DNA of 64,000 nt from Strigamia acuminata. Taxonomy: Eukaryota; Arthropoda; Chilopoda; Geophilomorpha; Linotaeniidae. This document shows positions 50,341 to 60,500 of this stretch, piece by piece (position 1 is the first letter of the stretch; each line of letters begins with the position of its first letter). The stretch covers positions 16,310,491 to 16,374,490 of the forward strand of contig OX442317.1 in NCBI GenBank assembly GCA_949358305.1. The letters are read 5' to 3'. The position numbers and the translations under genes were made by a program. Under the pieces are notes generated by a model. The model ran no database searches. It was given only the letters and a program-made list of their open reading frames with translations, and was not told the origin of the DNA.

Positions 50341-53300
50341 TTTGTTTTTTAACGTGACGATTCTGAGTAATTACGTCACACCGTGTACCCCAACCATTAA
50401 TCAGATTATCACGATAGATGTCGCGTGAAATGAGATTGTGAACGCTTAAACTGGTCTACGGTTTAAATTCCATTCCGCGATGCACGGCGCGCCATCGTAA
50501 ATGACGCGAATTTTGGTCACTGCATCCGATGGATCTACTAACACCTTCAGACCAACCGGGACTGATTCAAGCCCTCGCGGAAATCCGGGGGGTTTCGGTC
50601 ACAAAAGTCTGCATTCGGGTTGCGCAACCACTCTATTGTTCAGCCGTTGGTCAACCGGGGCAGTTGGCACCGACGAGCGTCGACAGTCCCAACAAATTCT
50701 TCCAAAATAAACTCTCACATCGACATCACAACGTTCCGCCGGTACACACAAACAAACAGTTATGAAAAACACTTGGTTTATCTATTTATTTATTTATTTA
50801 TTTGTCCGTTCGTTTACACACACTCTCTTTGCACATGACAGATTCGGCATCTGGTCGTAGAAAATTTCAATATTTCGATGCAACACGTTCTGGTGTCAGT
50901 GCGCGATCGTGAGCGAAGTCCTCGACAATGTGCTCGCATGAGCGTGTCTTTGTTTGCCATGCACACGCGTGAACGCGTTCCCACGCGCGATAATATGCGA
51001 GGTGCGATGTATGTAAGCGCGACATGGATTTTTGACACCGGCATCGATAATAATGTTCACCAACGTGGATAAATGTCCGAAGGTGTCCGGTGCTTATGGC
51101 AACGCACCGGGACGCAGTTAAATAGCAAGTAGAATTAAAAATATAATTGTTTAATAAAAGGAAACTCTCATAATGTTGAAACGATAAAGCAAACGCAGAA
51201 TTCAGATCCAAACTCAGATTCGAATTAGGTCAGATTAGGCCAGGTTATAGATCCACAAACTCCCGAGACGCGACAAGAAAATGAAAAGGACGCGTTTATC
51301 ACTTATAGGTGCCTGGCGATCGACAACGAGCGGACGATTAAAGTTTAAATTTCGGATCTTGGAACCGGTTCCGCGGTTCGTATTCCAATGATTAACGAGA
51401 TTATCTTCGTAGCAACCGACTGGAGCAAAAGTTTCGTAAAATATCCGCCGTTTCGTATTTTAATTTTACCTTCCAGAGTTGACGTCCCGTCGGAGTCGAC
51501 GCGAGTTCTAATCACCGCGTCCGCTGCATTTTGCGAAAGCCTTCAGACCGAGAGCAGAGCGAGGGGCCGTCGCCGCTCGGTCGAGCGGCACAGTACCCAC
51601 CGAGTGGCGCGGTACCCGAGTTCTTCTGTCGCCAGTGCCTATATGCGTCCCATTTGCACGCTGCACGCCCCTCTCGGTCTCAGACTGGCCTTCTGGTCAG
51701 TCACAATAACAAATCAAAAATAAGCTACACAGCCAGTGGCGAAAACAATGCGAGGGGGACGACGTTCGACCGAATCTCTGGCAATGGCTTCCTAATCCCA
51801 TCCGAATCCCATGAATCTTTCGAATCTTTCGAATCCCAAACCGATGTGTGCTTCTCTCGTGGATGCGCGCTAGGAAACGAAGAGGAAAAGAGAAAACGCA
51901 GAGAAGAGAATGGGAAAGAATCCCTCTCTCTCTCTTTATTTATTTATCTATTTATTTATTTATTTATTTGTCCGTTCGTTTACACACACTCTCTTTGCAC
52001 ATGACAGATTCGGCATCTGGTCGTAGAAAATTTCAATATTTCGATGCAACACGTTCTGGTGTCAGTGCGCGATCGTGAGCGAAGTCCTCGACAATGTGCT
52101 CGCATGAGCGTGTCTTTGTTTGCCATGCACACGCGTGAACGCGTTCCCACGCGCGATAATATGCGAGGTGCGATGTATGTAAGCGCGACATGGATTTTTG
52201 ACACCGGCATCGATAATAATGTTCACCAACGTGGATAAATGTCCGAAGGTGTCCGGTGCTTATGGCAACGCACCGGGACGCAGTTAAATAGCAAGTAGAA
52301 TTAAAAATTTAATTGTTTAATAAAAGGAAACTCTCATAATGTTGAAACGATAAAGCAAACGCAGAATTCAGATCCAAACTCAGATTCGAATTAGGTCAGA
52401 TTAGGCCAGGTTATAGATCCACAAACTCCCGAGACGCGACAAGAAAATGAAAAGGACGCGTTTATCACTTATAGGTGCCTGGCGATCGACAACGAGCGGA
52501 CGATTAAAGTTTAAATTTCGGATCTTGGAACCGGTTCCGCGGTTTGTATTCCAATGATTAACGAGATTATCTTCGTAGCAACCGACTGGAACAAAAGTTT
52601 CGTAAAATATCCGCCGTTTCGTATTTTAATTTTACCTTCCAGAGTTGACGTCCCGTCGGAGTCGACGCGAGTTCTAATCACCGCGTCCGCTGCATTTTGC
52701 GAAAGCCTTCAGACCGAGAGCAGAGCGAGGGGCCGTCGTCTCTCGGTCGAGCGGCACAGTACCCACCGAGTGGCGCGGTGCCCGAGTTCTTCTGGCGCCA
52801 GTGCCTATATGTGTCACATTTGCACGCCCCTCTCGGTCTCAGACTGGCCTTCGGGTCGGTCAAAATAATAAATAAATGAATCGGAAATAGAACGCACCCG
52901 TTCTCGCTCGGTCTACCGGCGAATGGGAGCAGTTGGGGCCGTTGAGCGGCGACGACAGCAGCCCTAACGACTCGTCCCGAAAATAAGTTTCCGCACCGAC
53001 ATCCGTTCGCTTATTTAAACCCCATGACGCGCGCGTGGTTGCCTGCATTTTTCGGCTTGTTTCGACACGTTTCGACGTCGACGCGCGACCGTGAGCAAAG
53101 TCCTCAGCAACATATGGACATGAGTGTGTCTTTGCTCGCGATCTACGACGCGCGATAATGCACGTGATGCGATGGGGGTGAGCGCGACACGGGCTTTTGG
53201 CGCGGGCGTCGGTAATGATGTCCGTCAACGTGGATATATGTCCACAAAGTGTCCGGTGTTTATGGCAACGCACCAGGGCGCAATTAACTACCAACGAGAA

Positions 53301-53880
53301 TTGAAAATGTAATTGTTTAATAAAAGGAAACTCTCATAATGTTGAAACGATAAAGCAAACGCAGAATTCAGATCCAAACTCAGATTCGAATTAGGTCAGA
53401 TTAGGCCAGGTTATAGATCCACAAACTCCCGAGACGCGACAAGAAAATGAAAAGGACGCGTTTATCACTTACAGGTGCCTGGCGATCGACAACGAGCGGA
53501 CGATTAAAGTTTAAATTTCGGATCTTGGAACCGGTTCCGCGGTTCGTATTCCAATGATTAACGAGATTATCTTCGTAGCAACCGACTGGAACAAAAGTTT
53601 CGTAAAATATCCGCCGTTTCATATTTTAATTTTACCTTCCAGAGTTGACGTCCCGTCGGAGTCGACGCGAGTTCTAATCACCGCGTCCGCTGCATTTTGC
53701 GAAAGCCTTCAGACCGAGAGCAGAGCGAGGGGCCGTCGTCGCTCGGTCGAGCGGCACAGTACCCACCGAGTGGCGCGGTACCCGAGTTCTTCTGACGCCA
53801 GTGCCGATAGGTGTCCCTTTTGCACGCCCCTCTCGGTCTCAGACTGGCCTTCTGGTCAGTCACAATAACAAATCAAAAAT
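50341..53880 (+). repeat. Three more hairpin-tailed repeat units, including a near-identical 1166-bp tandem duplication
   Basis: 50341-50760 is a partial unit without the hairpin. About 50790-51600 is repeated at 51956-52766 with an offset of 1166 bp and very few differences. A minus-strand 76-residue open stretch is identical in both (50814-51044 and 51980-52210). A third copy of the right part, with an offset of 1000 bp from the second, covers about 53310-53880. Hairpins lie at 51683, 52842 and 53842. Within the 51.7-51.96 kb segment is one terminus of the dispersed element otherwise found at 27.4-28.15 kb. Confidence 0.75.
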
Positions 53881-54913
53881 AAGCTACACAACTGACAAAA
53901 GTTATGATTAAAATGCTGATTAAAAATGTAATAATATTGTTGCCAAATAACTGACGACTATAAATAAATTTTCCACATTGAAATTGTCCGTAAAATCCGA
54001 AGTAAAATTCATCGGAGGAAATTATACCTGTGCACCTCGCTGCGCGGTATCTGCGCATGCGCATTTACGATTTAACGCAAACTTTAAATTAATCCCAGAA
54101 TCCATCATTGTTCGCAATTGTGATTGCGTCTGGAATTGTGTGCTATTTTAATTGTAAATTTTAATATTTCAATAATCTCAAATCAAACTGAAAAAAAAAA
54201 AAAAAAAAAAAAATATTCATTTTATTAAATTCTGATTGTCGCCCCTCTCGACCACGTTGCGTTCATTATCACGCATTAGGGCGCGCTCAAACGCGCGTAC
54301 CATTAGAGGCGACGCGTTTGCGTTGGTGCACTGATGTGCGCTTCTCTCGCGGGTGGGCGCAAAGAAATGGAGAGGAAAAGAGAAAACGTAAAGAAGAGAA
54401 TGGAAAGAATCCTCTCTTTATTTTATTTTATTTGTTTATTTATTTATTTATTTATTTATTTTTTTTTATTTTTTCTTAATTTCTAATTTGTGTCACAGAA
54501 TGTCGCATCATATCGTCACGTCTTTGCAGCGAGCGACGGGCTAAACTTTTCCACCATACCGCGCTTCGCTTCGCGCACTTGTACGCACCGGTTCATTTGC
54601 TATATCGAGTCTCGTTTGCACGGTAAACAAACCTAGTCAATTTTCAAAATAGAAAAATAGGAAAAATCTCCAACAATTTGATTGACTCCTTAATTGAGTC
54701 GACCGACCAACTAACCAAATGAACCAGAACGCGTCGGTACGCGAACACGGGCGGGAATCCCCGTGGTTACATCACCATCACCGCCATTTTGTTCTCGATC
54801 TCTATCCAATTTTAGTTTTGCAGTCGGACTCACGTTTTTGGCAGTTTTTCGTTTTTCATTTTTTCGTTTAAATTCTTTCTCTTTTTTCTCGACGGTAGAC
54901 GCAACAAGGCGAG
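53881..54913. other. Other terminus of the dispersed element, then TK1 upstream region
   Basis: 53930-54250 is the reverse-complement relative of 27430-27960, ending 'gattgtcgcccctctcg'. 54331-54440 ('gatgtgtgcgcttctctcg' and a purine-rich stretch) matches 51846-51950. 54700-54913 is ordinary upstream sequence of the TK1 frame with no clear TATA box. Confidence 0.45.
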
Positions 54914-55471
54914 ATGTCGACGTCGGCCATCGAGGATCGACCACGAGGCAATATCCAGTTAATAGTGGGCCCGATGTTTGCAGGGAAAACAACTGAACTC
55001 TTGAGGCGCCTAGAAGGAGAAGAAGCGTTGTTATTGAAGCCCAAAATCGACAACCGCCACATTCCCGGAGAAATCGTCGCTCGTGACGGAAAATCGAGAG
55101 CGGCGCGCGCCGTCGAAAACCTCGCGGAAGCCCGAAGACAATCCGAAAATTTCGGGATTATCGGGATTGACGAGGGCCAGTTTTTCGAGGACTTGGTACA
55201 ATTCTGTCAAGAAATGGCAGAGAAAGGAAAGACTGTGGTAATCGCGGCCCTCGATGGGGATTTCAAGTTGAACCCGTTCGGTCAAGTCTGCGATTTGCTC
55301 CCGAAATCAGAGCACATCGTGAAGCTGAAGGCAACGTGCTACCGGTGTCGAGGGGAAGCCGCGTTCACGAAGCGGACGTCGGGCGAAGAAGACGTCGTGG
55401 TGATAGGGGGTGCCGAGAAATACGCCCCCACGTGTCGCGCGTGTTTTGCAAATTGTTCACCAATCGGCTAA
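54914..55471 (+). CDS. TK1: Cytosolic thymidine kinase (TK1 type), intronless, 185 aa
   Basis: It phosphorylates thymidine to dTMP with ATP in the cytosolic dNTP salvage pathway. The P-loop GPMFAGKTTELLRR starts at Gly19. The catalytic region IDEGQFFEDL has Glu87. AALDGDFKLNPFGQVCDL follows. The zinc-binding Cys pairs are Cys142-x2-Cys145 and Cys174-x2-Cys177, with VIGGAEKYAPTCRAC as the thymidine-binding lasso. At 185 residues it covers the whole catalytic core but lacks the roughly 40-residue C-terminal tail that carries the degradation signal in vertebrate TK1. The frame is intact and uninterrupted by introns. An AATAAA signal follows the stop, near 55538. A retrocopy origin or natural intron loss are both possible. 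I see no poly(A) tract or target-site duplication. Confidence 0.92.
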   Translation: MSTSAIEDRPRGNIQLIVGPMFAGKTTELLRRLEGEEALLLKPKIDNRHIPGEIVARDGKSRAARAVENLAEARRQSENFGIIGIDEGQFFEDLVQFCQEMAEKGKTVVIAALDGDFKLNPFGQVCDLLPKSEHIVKLKATCYRCRGEAAFTKRTSGEEDVVVIGGAEKYAPTCRACFANCSPIG

Positions 55472-55757
55472 CAAACCGGTCGTATCGTTTTTAACACCGA
55501 TAGATTCATTCGAATTATTTTTTTTTTTTTTGCGATCAAATAAACCCAATCAATCGTGGCCACTTATCTCGAATTCAATTTTAATTTAAATTATAAACTA
55601 CAAATGAACAAAATACAATAAAAAATGAAAAATTACGCCAATGGCGCTACGTTCGATAACGATGTCCCACTAAGAGGAAGAAAAAAAAATATATATACAT
55701 ATTTATCAAACAAACAAACAAACAAACAAACAAACAAAAAAAAGATATAAAGAACAA

Positions 55758-56022
55758 TTAATTAACTAACTGGACAGGTAGATATATCTTGACGAACTGG
55801 TGGCGGTCGTGGGTGACTGGTGACTGGTAACTGGTGACGAATGGGTTGCAACGACCAAACTCGTAGCAAGTTGTGCAGAATTGATACACATAGTTTCTGG
55901 TGGATCTTGGGATATCCGACCACCCATGCGTCGGCGGTGTCGGGCGATCCCGCGCGAGGCGCGTGTCGCATTGGAAATTATTCGCACACTTAGGTGGCAA
56001 CCATGGTAAGTTACTATGATAA

Positions 56023-56054
<32 letters not shown>

Positions 56055-56511
56055 AAAAATGATTAATTGAACCGCGACCGACAAATCGACCATAAATTGC
56101 TTTACTCACTCTGGCACATAGCGCCTCGGCCCGAAGAATATGTTATTACCAAATTCCCCGGGCCGCACATAGATGGTCTGCGGCGACCTCGTCGAAGGTG
56201 GCGATCGCGACGAACCCCTTAAAAATAAAATAGAAATAAAATAAAATAAAATAAAAAGTGTCAAATAAATAAAACCAATCGATCGACCAATCACTCTCAC
56301 CTTGTGCCCGGGCGCATTTCACCCCAAACGATGGGATTATTCACGTTCTTTTTCCCAAATGACAATCGCGATGGGCCCCTTAAAAATAAAATAAAAATGA
56401 AATGAAATAAAATAAAATGTGTCGAATAAATAAAACCAATCGATCGACCAACCACTCTCACCTCGTGCCCGGGCGCACTTCACCCCAGATGACGTTCTTT
56501 CCGTTCTCCAT
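55758..56511 (-). CDS. Orphan gene with tandem-duplicated exon region, 137 aa
   Basis: Exons 56462-56511, 56110-56217 and 55758-56013 join in phase (414 nt, stop TAA). The protein reads MENGKNVIWGEVRPGTRGSS, then SPQTIYVRPGEFGNNIFFGP. A Cys-containing tail follows, with CANNFQC and FCTTCYEFGRC (six Cys), ending IYLPVQLVN. An acceptor (catttcag) directly precedes the ATG, so a 5' untranslated or further coding exon probably exists. Between exons 1 and 2 lies a duplicate of the exon-1 end plus its intron (56301-56379 and downstream). Including that copy would give a stop after KKNVK, so it is left out. There is no signal peptide in this model. No family is recognised. It is convergent with TK1. 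Confidence 0.5.
56301..56379 (-). pseudogene. Duplicated, frame-breaking exon copy within the orphan gene
   Basis: It is bounded by a good acceptor (tttttaag) and donor (AG|GTGAGAG) identical in style to its neighbours. Its right half matches 56462-56511 ('tggggtgaaatgcgcccggg' versus 'tggggtgaagtgcgcccggg') and its left edge matches 56217. The phase imposed by exon 1 meets TAA inside it. It could be skipped, or act as a poison exon. Confidence 0.45.
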
Positions 56512-57244
56512 CTGAAATGTAAAAATTAGATTACCGTAAATTAAATACAAACGAGAATTGAACAGCAAAACACAATCAATGAAAAGGAAAGGATGGTGAA
56601 TAAAACCACAGATCAATCAAACAATGATAAACCGAATTATTCTCTTTTCATTTCTGGCAAGCGAGAATATGGCGACGAATTCCGCGCCTCTCCACGCTTC
56701 CACTCGTTTAGACACAAGCGGACGAATGGTCGGATTGTTGAAACAATTGTTGTCGTTGTCAATTGGTTGATTGGTAGATAGATAGATAGATAGATAGATA
56801 GATTGATAAATAGATAAACGGCATAAATACTTTCAACTTGCTCAGCAGCGAAGCACGTGGCGGCGCGGAATCAGCGGTCAGGTATGGCGGATTTCGATAA
56901 CGACGCTGCTTGGTGAGCGGAGTTACAAAAAAATAAAAATTTGAAAGCATCGTGAAACAAATAGATGAATAAACAAATAAACATAAATATATAAATAAAC
57001 AAATAAATAAATAAAATAGACAAAAATAAACAAACAACGTCGCATCACGCGCGGGATTCCATGGTTGTCGCCAGATGCCGCGTCGAATCACTCGCGCGCT
57101 CGCCATCAGTAGTGTGGACCCCGTGTCGTGAACAAGTGAACAAGTGGAACGATTAGAGGTAAATTAACCATTTTCCCGGTAAACACTCGTCAGTTGGCGT
57201 TTTTACACGCGGTTCGCGGCCCTGGACTGCATTGCTTTTTGCGG
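56512..57244. other. Spacer, possible upstream exon of the orphan gene
   Basis: A minus-strand start at 57106 reads MASARVIRRGIWRQPWNPAR and 56830-56890 reads RRYRNPPYLTADSAPPRASL. I could not join them in frame with canonical splice sites. 56773-56800 is (GATA)n. 57150-57249 on the plus strand ends in GCGGCAG, which in the pre-insertion sequence was followed by GTGAGC. Confidence 0.3.
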
Positions 57245-57249
57245 CAGGT
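57245..57249. repeat. Target-site duplication CAGGT, left copy
   Basis: CAGGT is directly repeated at 63686-63690 on the other side of the copia element. Five base pairs is the usual Ty1/copia duplication length. Confidence 0.9.
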
Positions 57250-57529
57250 TGTTGAAAGTATGGATTGAAGAACAAATTCCAGGCCAAAAGTGAGTAAAAG
57301 AACAAGATTTAATCATCTCATGCAAGCATGGAGAAAAATCAACAACAAGAGAACAAGTAATAACAACAGTTGCTAAGCAGTTAAAAAACAACTCCAACTA
57401 CGGTAACCCAATTGATACATCAATGTTTACATGATAATAAACTATAAAATCATAAATAATTACAAATCAAACATGTGTAACATCAATAATCAATTGCATA
57501 TCACAAATCTCGGAGAACAAAAGCCAACA
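57250..57529 (-). repeat. Copia 3' LTR
   Basis: 280 bp, TG...CA ends, identical to 63406-63685 on reading both copies base by base. Confidence 0.95.
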
Positions 57530-57541
57530 ATAGCCCCCCAT
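57530..57541 (-). other. Polypurine tract
   Basis: On the minus strand ATGGGGGGCTAT directly precedes the 3' LTR. This is where plus-strand DNA synthesis would be primed. Confidence 0.7.
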
Positions 57542-57597
57542 TCTCCGAGACATGACTCAATCATATAACAAGATATAACAAAAGTAAATGCGAAAAC

Positions 57598-60500
57598 CTA
57601 TCGCAAACCACTGTAAAAATGTTGACATAAATATCGAATGCGGGCGGGCGAGAAAAATTTTGTGAAGATGTCCGCAGGGTTTAATTCACCTGAAACTTTC
57701 CTCAAAACAAAAACACCCTCATTTAGCCAATCCCGCAGGAAAAAGAATTTCACGTCAATGTGCTTTGTCCTCCGATTCTCTATATCATTGCGGGTGAAAA
57801 AAATCGTCGATAGACAATCGGAGAACATGGTTGGGGCCGGAAGTTGAAAAATCCGGGTCCGCTCAATCGCACCATGAAGCCAGACAATTTCCTTTGCACC
57901 GTCCAAAAGCGCTAGGAATTCCGCTTCCATAATGGACAAGGCGCAATAGCGTTGCTTACAGCAACCCCAGGAAATGGGAACCCCGAACACCGAAATCGTA
58001 TAACCTCCGAAGCTCTTTCTTGTATCTCGATCTGAGATCCAAGAAGCATCGGAGTGCCCTGATAGAATATCTCCAGTGACCGCGGAAAGCTGAATTGAAT
58101 ATTCCCGCGTATTCTTCACATACTGGAGGATCTGTAGCAAAAGGGCCACGTGCCTTCCAGTAAAGCACGTGTTATATTGTGACATAAGGATAACTGGAAA
58201 GAGGATATCGGGACGCGTTCGAGAAGCTAGAAAGAGCAGAGACCCAATGAGAGACCGATATGGGAATTCATCATCCCTCAAAACACGTTCACCATCTCTA
58301 GCACAATTGACCATCGTGCCAACGGTAATCGGGACTTTGCACAAATGCTCGGAGGAAATTCCGTAGTCTTCAGCAATCTTATCAATGTAATCGCGCTGAT
58401 GGATGCAGATTTTACCACCATCGCGATCAAATTGGACGCCCAACAACTTCGATACCGGACCCAAATCTGTTATCGTGAAAATTGCACGAAGGGCCTTAAC
58501 AGTTCGATCACGCGGATCTTGTCCTTTGGTGAAAAGTACCATGTCATCAACATAAACAAGGATGACAGCATCATAAGTGTTGGAAATAAATACGCCATTA
58601 ATCCCAAGAAGCTTGTGGAAATTAATCCCTAGCAAAGCCTCAACTAAGCGGAAATTCCATTGCCGTCCGCTCTGATGAAGGCCGTAAAGGGCCTTATGAA
58701 GCCTCCATACCTTACCGGCATTCTGAGGAGTTTCCCAGCCCTTAGGAATTCTCATGAAGATAGCTTCATCTAAGTTGCCATATAAATAAGCACCCTTGAC
58801 ATCGAGATGTGCATCTAGCCAGCCTAAAACGACTACTAGAAGCACGAAAAACAGGCGTATAAGCACATAGTTAACCACGGGACTTAAAACCTCGGAATAG
58901 TCGACTCCGAACTTTTGGCTAAAGCCCTGGGCAACCAACATCGCTCTAAAACGGCGCACGACGCCTTCTGCATCGCGCTTGATGTAGTAAACCCATTTAT
59001 TCCCCACAATGTTCACATTAGAAGGAGGTTTCTCAACCTCTTCGTAAACACCTCGCTCACGGAAGAGTGAAAGCTCTTCCTCCATGGCTTTCTGCCAATG
59101 GACACGGTCGGGACTTGCAATAGCTTCCTTATAGGTGCGAGGAACCTGGGCAAATAAGGAGTGCGCGTACCGTGGTGTAGCAGAATAGCAATCCCCTAAT
59201 GCTTCATCTTCTGAAGCCGTAGGACTAGGAAGAGGAAAAGCAGTTGGATCTGCCGGAGGGGGATCAACCGTGCAAACAGGCACGTTCCGGGTGCAAAAGT
59301 CAAAATTATCCCGGTCATATGCTAATCGATGATCTGCGCAATATTGCGCAACGTCAACATGACTCCGTAATCTGGTATGATCCGGGGGATAAAAATACAC
59401 ATCAGTGTTTCCCATAGTCGCACCAGACTGCCGAATCACCTCGGAGCGAGTCCACTTGCCCCCCACAGCCGAAGTAGAAGGCTGAGGCTGATTTAGTGGC
59501 GAGGCAATAGTAGGTGGTGTAGGCAACGGATGCGCTTGCGCCGAAGGTCGAGTAACCACAGGCGGTGGAGGAGGAGGATAAGAAGGTGGAGGAGGATAAG
59601 AAAGCGGAGGAAGATTGGGGGGACGTTGAGGAGGAGGTGGAGGAAGAGGTGGATCGGAATCGAAATCCGAATCTAATGTCACCGATATAGCTCCCTCATC
59701 AGTTACCTCAGTACCCTCATAAAAACGAGGATGTCCCCACATGCAGTTTTCATCAAAACGAACATGCTTTGACTCAAACACTGCACGGCGCTTCGGGCAC
59801 CACACGCGATAACCTCGCGTGCGCAAAGCATAGCCAACAACTACACCCGTCCAGGCTCGAGACTCGAATTTTGAACCACGGACCTGTTGTGGTATGTGCA
59901 CGAAACACCTTGACCCAATCACTTTTAAGTGCTTGAGTGGAACAGCCTTATTGTACCACAGACAATAGGGGATAAGGTTGTTCAGAGATTTATGTGGAAA
60001 GCGATTCTTGAGATAAATCATTGAAACCGCGAGCTCAGCCCACAATTCTCGAGGCAAAGACGTCATCAAAAACAAGGAACGCACGCCTTCAAATAAGGTG
60101 CGGTTAAGGCGTTCCGCAACGCCATTCTGCTCAGGTGTATAAACATTCGTGCGCTGTGCCTTGATGCCACGCTGGAGCAAGAAATTTTCGAAATTTTTAG
60201 AGCAAAATTCCATCCCGTTATCGGTTCTGACTGCTTTAATGCAGCCAGCCCCCCATAATGTTTCCATCCGAGCATGGAAAAGTTTAAAAACTTCAAAAAC
60301 TTCCCCCTTCGTTTTCATAGGGACAACAAAGGAATAGCGAGAAAAGTCATCCACGATCGTTAATAAATAACGAGCGCCACCCACGGAAGTAGTTGGGGAA
60401 TTTCCCCAAACGTCCATATGGATTAAATCCAAAGGCTTCTTACTGGAAATTCTATTCTTTGCACTCGGAAACGAGGCTCGGGTGGATTTAGAACGAGCAC

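Noticed and set aside
56301-56379. Treating this segment as a normal coding exon of the 55.8-56.5 kb gene
   Set aside because: My first reading dropped one base. With the correct sequence the frame runs into TAA, so the gene model skips it.
56759-57106. 115-residue minus-strand ORF starting MASARVIRRG
   Set aside because: Its middle and end are translated (AAAT)n and (GATA)n simple repeats. The two sensible pieces could not be joined in frame.
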